Below are positions 8,481 through 16,733 of a stretch of DNA of 64,000 bases, in pieces. Origin of the DNA: Roseateles_C aquae (GTDB lineage Bacteria; Pseudomonadota; Gammaproteobacteria; Burkholderiales; Burkholderiaceae_C); NCBI RefSeq assembly GCF_032337115.1, contig NZ_JAVXZY010000003.1:62001-126000 (forward strand), in the 5' to 3' direction. Positions within the stretch are counted from its first letter, which is position 1. The number at the start of each line of letters is the position of its first letter. The position numbers and the translations under genes are program-made. The notes below the pieces were generated by a model, which did no database searches, was not told where the DNA came from, and worked only from the letters and a program-made list of their open reading frames with translations.

Positions 8481-9434
8481 ATGGACCAGCTGCGGGCCAT
8501 GCGCACCTTTGCGCGAGTGATTGACGAGGGCAGTTTTGCTGGCGCCGCCCGCGCGCTGGATCTGGCGCCAGCGGTTGTGACCCGTTTGGTCGCGGAGCTG
8601 GAAGAGCATCTGGGAGCGCGGCTGCTCAATCGCACGACACGCAAGCTGGCCCTGACCGATGTCGGCGAAGCCTACCTGGAGCGGGCGCGGCGCATCATTG
8701 CCGATGTCGAGGAGGCCGAGGCCTTGGCGTCGGCGTCAACCAATGACCCGCGCGGCCATCTGCGCGTGCTGGTGCCACCCGCCATTGCCGTGCATCAGCT
8801 CTCCAAGCACCTGCCGCGCTTTCGCCAGCAGTACCCGCACATCACCCTCGAGCTGCATGCGCCGGGTCCGGTGGCGACGATGGACGAGGCCTTCGACATC
8901 ACCATCCTCAGTTCTCGCCACCCGCTCGAAGGCGACTTCGTGGCCCGGCGTCTGGCGCGTACCGAGGTCATCATGTGCGCCTCGCCAGACTACCTGGATC
9001 GATGCGGGCGCCCGGCGCACCCACGAGACCTCAGGGGGCATGACTCGATCCGGCCCTCGATCCCCGAGTTGCAGCGCGGCATCGTCTTTGTTCGTGGCGG
9101 ACTGGGCGAAGGCACGGTTCACGAGACCTTCAGCGGTGTGCCCGATCGGGCGGTGTTGAGCACCTCATCGATCGACACCAATTACGCGGCGACCTTGCAT
9201 GGCCTGGGCATCGCCGGCCTGCCGACCTTTGTGATCGGCGACGCGCTGCTGGAAGGGGCGCTGGAGCGCGTGCTACCGGAGTGGCGCCTGTTCAGCTTCA
9301 CGATCTGGGCCACGATGCCGACCCGCAAGTTCATGCCGGCGCGAACGCGCGCCTTCCTGGAGTTTTTGCTGCAGGTCTTTGGCGGCGAAGACCACGACCC
9401 CTGGCTCTTGGCGGCTGGTTGTGTGACGCGCTGA
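8481..9434 (+). CDS. LysR family transcriptional regulator
   Basis: A 317-aa regulator. The N-terminal winged helix-turn-helix (MDQLRAMRTFARVIDEGSFA, then LAPAVVTRLVAELEEHLGAR with NRTTRKLALT) is followed by a substrate-binding domain (about 90-300). AAGGGAG stands 8 nt ahead of the ATG. The gene follows rpoN by 13 nt, so it may be co-transcribed with the lpt-rpoN operon, although LysR genes usually sit beside a divergent target and none is visible here. The downstream neighbour amgK is convergent with a 15-nt gap. Ligand and targets are unknown. Confidence 0.88.
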   Translation: MDQLRAMRTFARVIDEGSFAGAARALDLAPAVVTRLVAELEEHLGARLLNRTTRKLALTDVGEAYLERARRIIADVEEAEALASASTNDPRGHLRVLVPPAIAVHQLSKHLPRFRQQYPHITLELHAPGPVATMDEAFDITILSSRHPLEGDFVARRLARTEVIMCASPDYLDRCGRPAHPRDLRGHDSIRPSIPELQRGIVFVRGGLGEGTVHETFSGVPDRAVLSTSSIDTNYAATLHGLGIAGLPTFVIGDALLEGALERVLPEWRLFSFTIWATMPTRKFMPARTRAFLEFLLQVFGGEDHDPWLLAAGCVTR

Positions 9435-9449
9435 ATGCGCGCTCGCGCT

Positions 9450-10487
9450 TCAGCGCAGATTGAAGCCGGTCTGCACCAGCGAGCCGCGCAGCTTCTCCAG
9501 CAGCCGGGTCAGTGGCGAGAGTTCGATATAGCGGGTGCTGACCTTGATTGCGTAGGCGAAGAAGCGCGGCAGGTCCTCCGCATAGCGGGGCTTGCCATCG
9601 CGGTGCTTGAGCCGGCAGTAGATGCCCAGCACCTTCAGATGGCGCTGCAGGCCGGTCCATTCGAGCTGGCGCCAGAACTCACCGAAATCGTCGCCCACCG
9701 GCAGGCCCAGCTTGCGCGCCTGCTCCCAGTAGCGAATCGCCCAGTCCAGCTCGCGTTCCTCATCCCAGGAGATGAAGGCATCGCGCAGCAGCGAGACCAG
9801 GTCGTAGCTGATCGGGCCGCAGACGGCATCCTGGAAGTCGAGGATGCCGGGACCATCGGCGCAGACCATCAGATTGCGCGGCATGAAGTCGCGGTGCATG
9901 GCCAGCTGAGGCTGACTCAGCATGTTTGTCACCAGCAGATCGCAGGTGCGCTGCCACCACTGCAGCTCGACACCGTCCCAGCGCTGGCCGTGCTCGCGCT
10001 CGACACACCAGTCGATGAAGATCTGCAGCTCACGGCGCACAAAGGCCTCGTCGTAGACCGGCAACTGGGACGCATCGGCGCGCGACTGCCACTGCAGCAG
10101 CGCCGCGATGGCGGCGCGCATCAGCCGGTCGGCCTCGACCGGGCTGGCCTGCTGCAAGGCCTGCAGATAGGTCTGCCGGCCAAGGTCCTCAATCAGGGCA
10201 AAACCCTGTTCGGCGTCGGCGGCCAGCACGGCTGGCGCATGCAAATCGCAGGCCTGCAGCTGCGCGGCGACGGCAAGAAAGGGCTTGAGCTGATTGGGCT
10301 GCGCCGGGTCGTCCATGATGATGCGACTGCCCTGCTCGGACTGGCAGCGCAGATAGCGGCGCGAGCTGGCGTCGTTATTGGCCAGCTCAAGGCTGCTGGC
10401 GTCAAGTCCGTGCAGATTGACCAGGCTGCTGAACCAAGTCTGGAAGCGGGCGGCGCGAGCCGGGTCGGCCCATTCGATGGCGGTCAT
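9450..10487 (-). CDS. amgK: N-acetylmuramate/N-acetylglucosamine kinase (AmgK)
   Basis: A 345-aa member of the aminoglycoside phosphotransferase fold. The catalytic loop MHRDFMPRNLMV and the metal-binding ILDFQDAVCGPISYDL are intact, and LPVYDEAFVRRELQIFIDWC is characteristic of the AmgK branch. AmgK phosphorylates MurNAc/GlcNAc at the anomeric position in the cell-wall recycling bypass to UDP-MurNAc. Position divergent from lptD is a conserved arrangement. The usual partner murU (nucleotidyltransferase) is not next to it; a LysR gene converges on it instead, so murU would have to be elsewhere. Confidence 0.85.
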   Translation of the reverse strand: MTAIEWADPARAARFQTWFSSLVNLHGLDASSLELANNDASSRRYLRCQSEQGSRIIMDDPAQPNQLKPFLAVAAQLQACDLHAPAVLAADAEQGFALIEDLGRQTYLQALQQASPVEADRLMRAAIAALLQWQSRADASQLPVYDEAFVRRELQIFIDWCVEREHGQRWDGVELQWWQRTCDLLVTNMLSQPQLAMHRDFMPRNLMVCADGPGILDFQDAVCGPISYDLVSLLRDAFISWDEERELDWAIRYWEQARKLGLPVGDDFGEFWRQLEWTGLQRHLKVLGIYCRLKHRDGKPRYAEDLPRFFAYAIKVSTRYIELSPLTRLLEKLRGSLVQTGFNLR

Positions 10488-10557
10488 ATCAGCCTATGTG
10501 GGTTGGCAGGCCAGGCGTCCCTTGGCAGGGCGGGCGCTATGCGGATCGTGATGGCCC

Positions 10558-13071
10558 ATGGCCTCATGGATAATGAATTCTACAAAGCGCCAGTCCGTCC
10601 CGGGCCCTGGTGCCCGAACCCGCTCCGACGCCGTGCCGCGCCCCACACTCCCTTCTTACTCATTGCCCCGTCCTGCTGCTGTGCGATTGACGCTGTTGGC
10701 TGCACTCTTGGGCGCAGCGTTGGGCGCCGAGGCGCAGCTTGGCGGCCCGCCAACAGACAGTGTGGCGCAGAAGCTGCGGCCTACTCGCCAGCTGTCGCTC
10801 ACACGTCGCCAGGGTGAGCAGGCCGCGATGATCATCAGTGCCGAGCACCTGAGCAGCCGAGTCGATCAGGAAACCGAGGCCAGTGGCCAGGCGGAACTGC
10901 GGATGGGGGATACCCTGTTGCGTGCCGAGCGCCTGCGTTATGTTCCCGCCCGTGATCTGGCCAGCGCCGAGGGTGGGGTCGAGATCAGCCGCAACGGCAA
11001 CACCGTGCGTGGCCCCAGCCTTCAGCTCTTTGTTGAGCGATTTGAGGGGGAACTGCTCCAGCCGAACTACTTCTTCGCCCAGACCGGTGGCTCGGGCCAT
11101 GCGACACGGTTGCGTTTTCTCGGCGAGTCTCGTTTGCTGGCCGAGCAGGCGACGTACTCGACTTGCCCGGTCGACGAGCAAGAGACGCAGCCGGCCTGGC
11201 AGCTCAAGGCCAGCAGCCTGCGCATGGACTTCGAGGCCAATGAAGGCGTGGCCAAGGACGCGGTGCTGCAGTTCTATGGCGTGCCCATCCTGGCCACGTC
11301 CGAGCTTAGCTTTCCTTTGGGCGACGCTCGCAAGTCCGGGCTGCTGCCGATCAATATCGGCACGTCCAGCCGGAGCGGCTTGGAAATCGGCATGCCCTAC
11401 TACTGGAATATTGCGCCGCAGCGGGACGCAACCTTCATGCCGTTTTGGATGACCGGCCGAGGCTATGGCGTCGACAGCGAGTTCCGCTACCTTGAGCCCA
11501 GCCATGAGGGGCAATTCAATCTGGCCTGGCTGGCACATGACCGTGTGGTCGGGCGCAGCCGCTGGGATTTGAGTGTTGAACACCGTGGCAGCCTTGGTGA
11601 GCGCTGGCATTACGAGTTTCAGGCGGAGCGAGTCTCCGATGACGACTACTGGAAAGACCTCAGCAATCGGGTCAAGTCCAAGACGCCGCGGCTTTTGTCG
11701 AGCAATCTGAACCTGGGGCGCGAGGACAGCTACAGCTGGGGTGATGCGCAGTGGTACGCCCGCGTGCAGCGCTGGCAGGCGCTGGAGGGCTCGGTGCTTG
11801 AGGATCAGTTCATCTCGCCCTATCAGCGCTCGCCGCAGCTTGGGCTGCGCCTGAACAGCCGTGCCGACGATCTTGTGCTGGGGGGCTTCCGGCCCTGGGG
11901 GCGGCGCACCCGCCTGGAGGGGGGCATGGAGCTGGAGTACAACCGCTTTGATCTGCCTGGCGGCATGCTCACACGGCAACCGACGGCTGCGCAATCAGGC
12001 GCCGTCGATCCCACCGGCCAGCGTCTGCATTTGCTGGCGCACCTAAGCCTGCCCATGGGCAGTGCGGCGTGGTGGCTGATTCCACGCTTGTCGGTCAATG
12101 CGGCGAGCTATCGATTGGACCAGCCCGTCTTCGATGGCCGTTACACAGCCGCGCGCAGCATTCCGACCTTCAGCCTCGATCACGGTTGGGTATTCGAGCG
12201 CACAACGAGCCTGTTCGGCCAGTCCATGCTGCAAAGCCTGGAGCCTCGGGCGCTCTATGTGAATACGCCGTACCGCGCGCAGAACAGCTTCCCGATGTTC
12301 GATACCGCGGCCAAGGACTTCAACTTTGATTCGATCTACGCCGAGAACCAGTTTTCCGGCGTCGATCGTGTCTCCGATGCCCATCAACTGACGCTGGGCG
12401 CGACCTCGCGCTGGCTGAATGCGAACAGCGGCGAAGAGTTGCTGCGTCTGGGCATGGTGCAGCGCATGCTGCTGCGCGACCAGAGCATCACGGCAGACGG
12501 ACAACCATCAACGCAGCGGGTTTCCGATCTGCTGCTGCTGGGAAGCGCCCACCTGAACTCGCATTGGTGGACCGATGCTGCGATCGAATACAACCCGCAG
12601 AGCCGTCGTACCGTTCGTTCCTTGCTGGCCGCCCGCTATTCGCCGGGGCCGTTCCGTACCATCAGCGTTGATTACCGCCTGGCGCGTGGGCAGAGCGAGC
12701 AGGTCGGCGTGGCATGGCAATGGCCGCTGTTCGGTGCAGCGGCGCGGCCGGATCGACGCGGCAGCAGTTCGGCCTCCTGCTCCGGCGCCTGGTACACGGC
12801 CGGTCGCTTACAGTACAGCCTGCTGGACAGGCGCTTGGCCGATTCGGTGCTGGGTGTCGAATACGATGCAGGATGCTGGATTCTGCGCGTTGGCGCTGAA
12901 CGTACCTCGACCGGCCGCTTTGAATCCAATACACGGGCCTTGTTGCAGATCGAGTTCGTCGGACTGGCTGCACTGGGTCCGAATGCGCTGCGGACCTTGA
13001 AAGACAATATCCCCGGTTATCGTCCGCTGAGCTCTGACCGCTCGGCAAGCTCAAATGCCTCTTATGACTGA
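10558..13071 (+). CDS. lptD: LPS-assembly outer-membrane protein LptD
   Basis: The outer-membrane LPS translocon barrel, 837 aa from this start. The OstA-like jellyroll (SSRVDQETEASGQAELRMGD, then LLRAERLRYVPARDLASAEG) precedes a C-terminal barrel rich in alternating aromatic strands. Cysteines occur at the jellyroll end (TYSTCPVDE), in SSASCSGAWY and in EYDAGCWILR, as expected for the inter-domain disulfides made by DsbA. The start is uncertain. ATGs at 10558 and 10573 precede about 40 residues before the hydrophobic signal RLTLLAALLGAALGAEAQ, and a GTG at 10681 would open that signal directly. It overlaps surA by 17 nt. Confidence 0.95.
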   Translation: MASWIMNSTKRQSVPGPGARTRSDAVPRPTLPSYSLPRPAAVRLTLLAALLGAALGAEAQLGGPPTDSVAQKLRPTRQLSLTRRQGEQAAMIISAEHLSSRVDQETEASGQAELRMGDTLLRAERLRYVPARDLASAEGGVEISRNGNTVRGPSLQLFVERFEGELLQPNYFFAQTGGSGHATRLRFLGESRLLAEQATYSTCPVDEQETQPAWQLKASSLRMDFEANEGVAKDAVLQFYGVPILATSELSFPLGDARKSGLLPINIGTSSRSGLEIGMPYYWNIAPQRDATFMPFWMTGRGYGVDSEFRYLEPSHEGQFNLAWLAHDRVVGRSRWDLSVEHRGSLGERWHYEFQAERVSDDDYWKDLSNRVKSKTPRLLSSNLNLGREDSYSWGDAQWYARVQRWQALEGSVLEDQFISPYQRSPQLGLRLNSRADDLVLGGFRPWGRRTRLEGGMELEYNRFDLPGGMLTRQPTAAQSGAVDPTGQRLHLLAHLSLPMGSAAWWLIPRLSVNAASYRLDQPVFDGRYTAARSIPTFSLDHGWVFERTTSLFGQSMLQSLEPRALYVNTPYRAQNSFPMFDTAAKDFNFDSIYAENQFSGVDRVSDAHQLTLGATSRWLNANSGEELLRLGMVQRMLLRDQSITADGQPSTQRVSDLLLLGSAHLNSHWWTDAAIEYNPQSRRTVRSLLAARYSPGPFRTISVDYRLARGQSEQVGVAWQWPLFGAAARPDRRGSSSASCSGAWYTAGRLQYSLLDRRLADSVLGVEYDAGCWILRVGAERTSTGRFESNTRALLQIEFVGLAALGPNALRTLKDNIPGYRPLSSDRSASSNASYD

Positions 13072-14380
13072 TATGTCGATTCGTTGCCTGACCCTGGCCT
13101 GTGTGGCCCTCCTGTCGAGCTTTGCTGCGCAGGCACAGAACAAGGCCAGCCAACTGCGCCCCGGCGACCACATCGCCGTGGTCGTGAATCAGGACGTGGT
13201 TGCCGCCAGTGAAATTGCCCAGCGTACCGACCGACTGCGCGAAGAGGCCAAGCGCCGTGGCGAGGCGCTTCCCGATGTCGAGGCACTGCGCAAGCAGGCG
13301 CTGGAAGCGCTGATTGAGGACCGCGTCATCGTCACCTATGCGCGCGAAACCGGCACCAAGGTCGACGAGCCTGAGCTGGATCGGGTGGTGGCCAACGTCG
13401 CGGCCCAGAACAAGTTCACGATGGAACAGCTGCGCGAACGACTCAAGGCCGATGGCATGGACTTCCGCCAGTTCCGCGACAACCTGCGCGACCAGTTGCT
13501 GACCGAGCGGGTGCGCGAGCGCGAGGTGCAGGGACGCATCCGTATTACCGACGGCGAGATCGACAAGTTTCTGGCTGAACGCGAGGCGCAGGCCGCCAGC
13601 AATCCGGAGCTGAACATTGCGCAGGTGCTGGTGCCGGTGGCAGAGGGCTCGACGGCGTCAATGATTGCCGAGCGCCAGGCTCGCGCAGAGGCAGCATTGG
13701 CCCGCGTCAAAGGCGGTGAGGACTTCGCCAAGGTCGCACGTGAGATCTCCGAAGACGGCAACCGTGAACGCGGCGGCGAAATCGGCCTGCGTCCCGCCGA
13801 CCGTCTGCCAGACGCCTTTGTCGATGGCGTCCGCGAGCTGAAATCCGGCGAATTGCGTGCCACGGTGTTGCGCACGCCGGTTGGTTTTCATGTGCTCAAG
13901 CTGATTGAACGCAAGGTTGGCGGGGCGAGCAACAAGGCCGTGCAGACCCATTCGCGGCACGTGCTCTTGCGACCGTCTGCGCAATTGACGGCAGAGACGG
14001 CAGCACGGCGCCTCGTCGAGTTCAAGCGGGCGATCGAAACTGGCAAGGCCAAGTTCGAGGATATTGCCCGTGCCAACTCGGAGGACGGTTCCGCGGAGGC
14101 CGGGGGCGATCTTGGCTGGGTGGCGCCCGGCGCCTTCGTGCCCGAGTTCGAACAGGCCATGAATGCACTACCGCTGGGCGGTATCTCCGGCCCGGTGATG
14201 TCGCGTTACGGCATGCACCTGATCCAGGTGCTGGAGCGCCGTGAGGTCGAGATCGATCCCAAGCAGCTGCGCGAGCAGGCACGCAATTCGCTGCGCGAGC
14301 GCAAGTACGACGAAGCCTACAGCGAATGGGTCAAGGACCTGCGCGCCCGCGCCTTCGTGGAACTGCGCGAATGGCAATGA
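13055..14380 (+). CDS. surA: Periplasmic chaperone / peptidylprolyl isomerase SurA
   Basis: A 441-aa periplasmic chaperone for outer-membrane proteins, LptD among its known clients. It has a signal peptide (MSIRCLTLACVALLSSFAAQ), a SurA N-domain (DHIAVVVNQDVVAASEIAQR) and two parvulin domains: ARVKGGEDFAKVAREISEDG-GGEIGLRPADRLPDAF, and SRHVLLRPS-AQ with DLGWVAPGAFVPEFEQAM. In-frame ATGs at 13055, 13064 and 13073 are all possible and none has a strong RBS; 13055 overlaps lptD. The adjacent lptD-surA-rsmA order normally includes pdxA after surA, which is missing here. Confidence 0.95.
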   Translation: MPLMTDMSIRCLTLACVALLSSFAAQAQNKASQLRPGDHIAVVVNQDVVAASEIAQRTDRLREEAKRRGEALPDVEALRKQALEALIEDRVIVTYARETGTKVDEPELDRVVANVAAQNKFTMEQLRERLKADGMDFRQFRDNLRDQLLTERVREREVQGRIRITDGEIDKFLAEREAQAASNPELNIAQVLVPVAEGSTASMIAERQARAEAALARVKGGEDFAKVAREISEDGNRERGGEIGLRPADRLPDAFVDGVRELKSGELRATVLRTPVGFHVLKLIERKVGGASNKAVQTHSRHVLLRPSAQLTAETAARRLVEFKRAIETGKAKFEDIARANSEDGSAEAGGDLGWVAPGAFVPEFEQAMNALPLGGISGPVMSRYGMHLIQVLERREVEIDPKQLREQARNSLRERKYDEAYSEWVKDLRARAFVELREWQ

Positions 14381-14417
14381 CCGTGTTGATCGCGGGCCGG
14401 CGCGAGGAGACGCGCTG

Positions 14418-15179
14418 ATGGCTCATATCGCCCGCAAGCGCTTTGGCCAGCATTTCCTCACCGATGCGGCCATGATCGACGCCATCATCGACGCCATCGC
14501 GCCTGCCGCTGGCGATGCAATGGTCGAGATCGGGCCTGGACTGGGCGCGATGACGCTGCCGCTGCTGGCGCGCCTGCAACCGCTGACCGTCATCGAGCTG
14601 GACCGCGATCTTGCTGCCAAGCTGCGCAAGCGCGAGGGCTTGCAGGTGATCGAGTCCGATGTGCTGAAGGTCAACTTCGCAGCCCTGGCGGCCGAACGCG
14701 CTCAGCGCTTGCGCGTGGTCGGCAATCTGCCCTACAACATATCAACGCCGATCCTGTTTCATCTGCTGGGCTTTGTCGAGCACGTGGTCGACCAGCATTT
14801 CATGCTGCAGAAAGAGGTCGTCGAGCGCATGGCAGCATCGCCCGGCAGCAAGGATTACGGCCGGCTGTCCGTGATGCTGCAATGGCGCTACCAGATCGAA
14901 TCGGTGCTCGATGTGCCGCCGGAGTGCTTTGATCCGCCGCCGCGGGTCGATTCGGCCATCGTGAGGATGATTCCGCATGCCTTGCCACCTGCGGTTGATG
15001 CTGCCTTGCTCGGCGAACTGGTGGCATCGGCGTTTTCACAGCGCCGCAAGCTGCTGAGGCACAGCCTGGGTGTCTGGTTGAGCCAGCGCGGCTACCAGGG
15101 CAGTTTCGATTTGCAGCGCCGTGCCGAGGAAGTACCGGTCGGCGAATTTGTCGCCCTGGCGCTTGAAGTTCGGACGTAA
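14418..15179 (+). CDS. rsmA: 16S rRNA (adenine1518/1519-N6) dimethyltransferase
   Basis: A 253-aa RsmA/KsgA enzyme that dimethylates two adjacent adenines in helix 45 of 16S rRNA during small-subunit maturation. It has the entry motif MAHIARKRFGQHFLTD, the SAM motif MVEIGPGLGAMTLPL, the acidic VIELDRDL and the catalytic NLPYNIS. The ATG at 14418 is preferred because GAGGAGA (14404-14410) precedes it; the open frame extends further upstream into surA but lacks family sequence there. A strong terminator follows at 15230. Confidence 0.97.
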   Translation: MAHIARKRFGQHFLTDAAMIDAIIDAIAPAAGDAMVEIGPGLGAMTLPLLARLQPLTVIELDRDLAAKLRKREGLQVIESDVLKVNFAALAAERAQRLRVVGNLPYNISTPILFHLLGFVEHVVDQHFMLQKEVVERMAASPGSKDYGRLSVMLQWRYQIESVLDVPPECFDPPPRVDSAIVRMIPHALPPAVDAALLGELVASAFSQRRKLLRHSLGVWLSQRGYQGSFDLQRRAEEVPVGEFVALALEVRT

Positions 15180-15229
15180 GAAGCCACTCGAGTCAGATGC
15201 CTCGGTGCTCGCGTTGCTGCTCATCGGGC

Positions 15230-15271
15230 AAAAAGAAACCCGCCTGCATTGCAAGGCGGGTTTCTTTTTTC
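15230..15271 (+). terminator. Intrinsic terminator after rsmA
   Basis: AAAAGAAACCCGCCT pairs with AGGCGGGTTTCTTTT across a short loop (TGCATTGCA region), with a T6 run at 15265-15270. It closes the lptD-surA-rsmA operon. The long A/T-flanked stem could also work on the minus strand, for transcripts coming from the barstar gene. Confidence 0.88.
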
Positions 15272-15467
15272 GCTTGGCGTGAGGATGCAGCGGAGCTGCT
15301 CAGCCGGCGGCCTCTCCTGAAGGGAGGCTGCCGCTCAAGCGGCGTTCAGCCACATCGCCGTGTCGAACGCGCTACTCATCATTGGCATATTCATGCCGAA
15401 ATTTGCATTGGCCGCTGCTTTGGAATTCTTTGCAGCAGGCTTTTCAGCAACCGGGGCCACCTCAGCA
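15272..15467. other. Gene-poor spacer between rsmA terminator and barstar
   Basis: About 200 nt with no convincing gene. A 62-codon minus-strand frame (15335-15523, ending MWLNAA) is open but lacks an RBS, overlaps the barstar 3' end and resembles nothing I recognise. AGCGGCGTT-type repeats and CCTCTCCTGAAGGGAGG (a small inverted repeat near 15311-15327) are the only structure seen. Confidence 0.4.
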
Positions 15468-15502
15468 GCCCGCTCCCATGACCCGTTTTCTTGGGAGCGG
15501 GC
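15468..15502 (-). terminator. Perfect 11-bp hairpin at the barstar stop codon
   Basis: GCCCGCTCCCA (15468-15478) and TGGGAGCGGGC (15492-15502) form a perfect stem with a 13-nt loop that begins on the last base of the barstar stop codon. No T tract follows on the minus strand, so it is either a weak or Rho-assisted terminator or an RNA-stabilising 3' hairpin. Confidence 0.45.
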
Positions 15503-15897
15503 TACTGAAAAGAATAGAAACACCGGAACTGGATTTTTCTATCGCTCCAGTAATCTGCGGCGTCTCGGAACACGTCCAGCAACTGCTCGCGGGCCTCGCG
15601 GTCAAAGCGCAGGTTGTCGGGCAATTGTTCCAGCACGACCACAAAGCCGGGCTGGGCGCCGGACTTGTGGACCAGATCGGTCATGCAATCGTAGAGCGCG
15701 TCAAGGTTCTTGCCGAAATGGGCAGGAAACAGGAAAGACTGCGCAATACCCTCCAATACCTCTGGCTTGGACTGCGCGTCCGACAGATTGGCATAGAGAA
15801 AATGGTGCCCGGCCTCTTGCGCGGCTTGCATCAAGTCCTCTACCCGGTAGGCCCGTATGGCCTGCACGATATTGGGACGGACGGTCTGCAAAAGCAT
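15502..15897 (-). CDS. Barstar-family ribonuclease inhibitor
   Basis: A 131-aa cytosolic protein with the barstar fold: residues about 25-45 (AAQEAGHHFLYANLSDAQ), then FPAHFGKNLDALYDCMTDL, the conserved F-P-x-H-F-G-x-N-x-D-A-L signature whose helix plugs the barnase active site, and a hydrophobic strand FVVVLEQL. TAGGAGGA stands 8 nt ahead of the ATG. It lies 45 nt downstream of a secreted RNase of the barnase family on the same strand, so it most likely protects the producing cell from its own enzyme before export. The two are almost certainly one transcript. Confidence 0.88.
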   Translation of the reverse strand: MLLQTVRPNIVQAIRAYRVEDLMQAAQEAGHHFLYANLSDAQSKPEVLEGIAQSFLFPAHFGKNLDALYDCMTDLVHKSGAQPGFVVVLEQLPDNLRFDREAREQLLDVFRDAADYWSDRKIQFRCFYSFQ

Positions 15898-15942
15898 GGT
15901 CGCGTTCCTCCTAGATGGTCACAGAACTCTTGTCACCGCCAC

Positions 15943-16365
15943 TCACTGCAGCACTTGCTTGAAGCTGGCGTAGTGGTTGTCGGTGTAGTAACAAACCTCA
16001 GGCTTCACGGGTGGCTCGCCACCGCATACCAGGCGTCGGGCGCCGCGATTGCGGGCACCAGGCGTTCTGACGGTATATTCGCGGTAGTAGCCTCGGGCCT
16101 TGCGCGGCAGCGCCTGTTCCCGGTTGCCGAACACCGTGCCGTCCTTGCTGTGCGGGAAAGGCCCGCCGGCGAGGATGAGGCGATGGGTGTTTTGGGCTTC
16201 GCGGGGCAGGGCCGACAAGGCCACCGTTTCCAGCTCTGCGGTCGGCTGTGGCGCCGGTTTCCTGGCTGCCACCTGGCTCGCTGGAGCCAGCATCGCAAGC
16301 ATTGCGAGCGCTGTTCCCCACCGGCGCCAAGATGGCCACAGCGGTGACCTCTCAAGCAAAATCAC
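15943..16365 (-). CDS. Secreted barnase-type ribonuclease
   Basis: A guanyl-preferring RNase of the N1/T1 (barnase) family, 140 aa. An N-terminal signal (TALAMLAMLAPASQVAARK) is followed by the mature domain: RLILAGGPFPHSKDGTVFGN-REQALP, GYYREYTVRTPGARNRGARR, and YYTDNHYASFKQV. The catalytic Glu (in NRE), Arg (RGARR) and His (DNHY) all appear present. A GTG at 16365 is used as the start; AGGG lies about 7 nt upstream. Barstar follows directly. Likely roles are nutrient scavenging from RNA or interbacterial antagonism. No secretion-system or polymorphic-toxin domain is attached, so simple Sec export is the plain reading. Confidence 0.88.
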   Translation of the reverse strand: MILLERSPLWPSWRRWGTALAMLAMLAPASQVAARKPAPQPTAELETVALSALPREAQNTHRLILAGGPFPHSKDGTVFGNREQALPRKARGYYREYTVRTPGARNRGARRLVCGGEPPVKPEVCYYTDNHYASFKQVLQ

Positions 16366-16690
16366 GGGTTTACCCTGAATCCTGAAGGCATGATGGTACC
16401 GAAGCCGCCTGAAAAGCTCAAGCCAAGGCCATTCATCTGAGCGTCACATTCAGACTTGTTAGTGTGCGCACACAACTCTGCATCGTGAGATTTCAGGCCA
16501 TTGCAGGGTGCGCTAAGAGCTCCGGTGAGCCATTACAAACTTTTGTAATCCGAGCGCGGCCAGGCCTGCTATTCGCACCAAGACGGTGCAAAGGACCAGG
16601 TTTTTCAAGCACGGGAGTGGCTGTGCCGACGGTTGCCAGCCGGTCGCTGGGCGGCACGATAGCTGCCCTTCAAGCCCCTCCAGCAGCCTG
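16366..16690. other. Intergenic region upstream of the RNase
   Basis: A 325-nt stretch with no supported gene, less GC-rich than its flanks. It should hold the promoter of the RNase-barstar pair. A perfect 12-bp palindrome GTGTGCGCACAC lies at 16462-16473, about 100 nt upstream of the RNase start, and could be an operator. No -35/-10 pair stands out with confidence. Confidence 0.45.
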
Positions 16691-16728
16691 AAAAAATGGC
16701 CGGGTGGCGGGTGCTGCCCCGCCTACCC
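16691..16728 (-). terminator. Intrinsic terminator of maeB
   Basis: On the minus strand GGGTAGGCGGG pairs with CCCGCCACCC (16702-16728 overall) and a T6 tract follows (A6 at 16691-16696 on the plus strand). It lies just past the maeB stop at 16734. Confidence 0.8.
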
Positions 16729-16733
16729 ATGAA

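Noticed and set aside
6965..8644. Very long open frame on the strand opposite rpoN (559 codons)
   Set aside because: It is a mirror of a high-GC coding frame: the composition is His/Gln/Leu-rich antisense and rpoN itself is beyond doubt. The same holds for the long antisense frames over argS, maeB, leuS, the histidine kinases and the light-operon.
15335..15523. 62-codon frame downstream of barstar as a third toxin-module gene
   Set aside because: No RBS, overlap with the barstar stop, and composition typical of random GC-rich sequence.
16464..16691. 75-codon plus-strand frame upstream of the maeB terminator
   Set aside because: It has no start signal or recognisable sequence, and it runs into the maeB terminator region.
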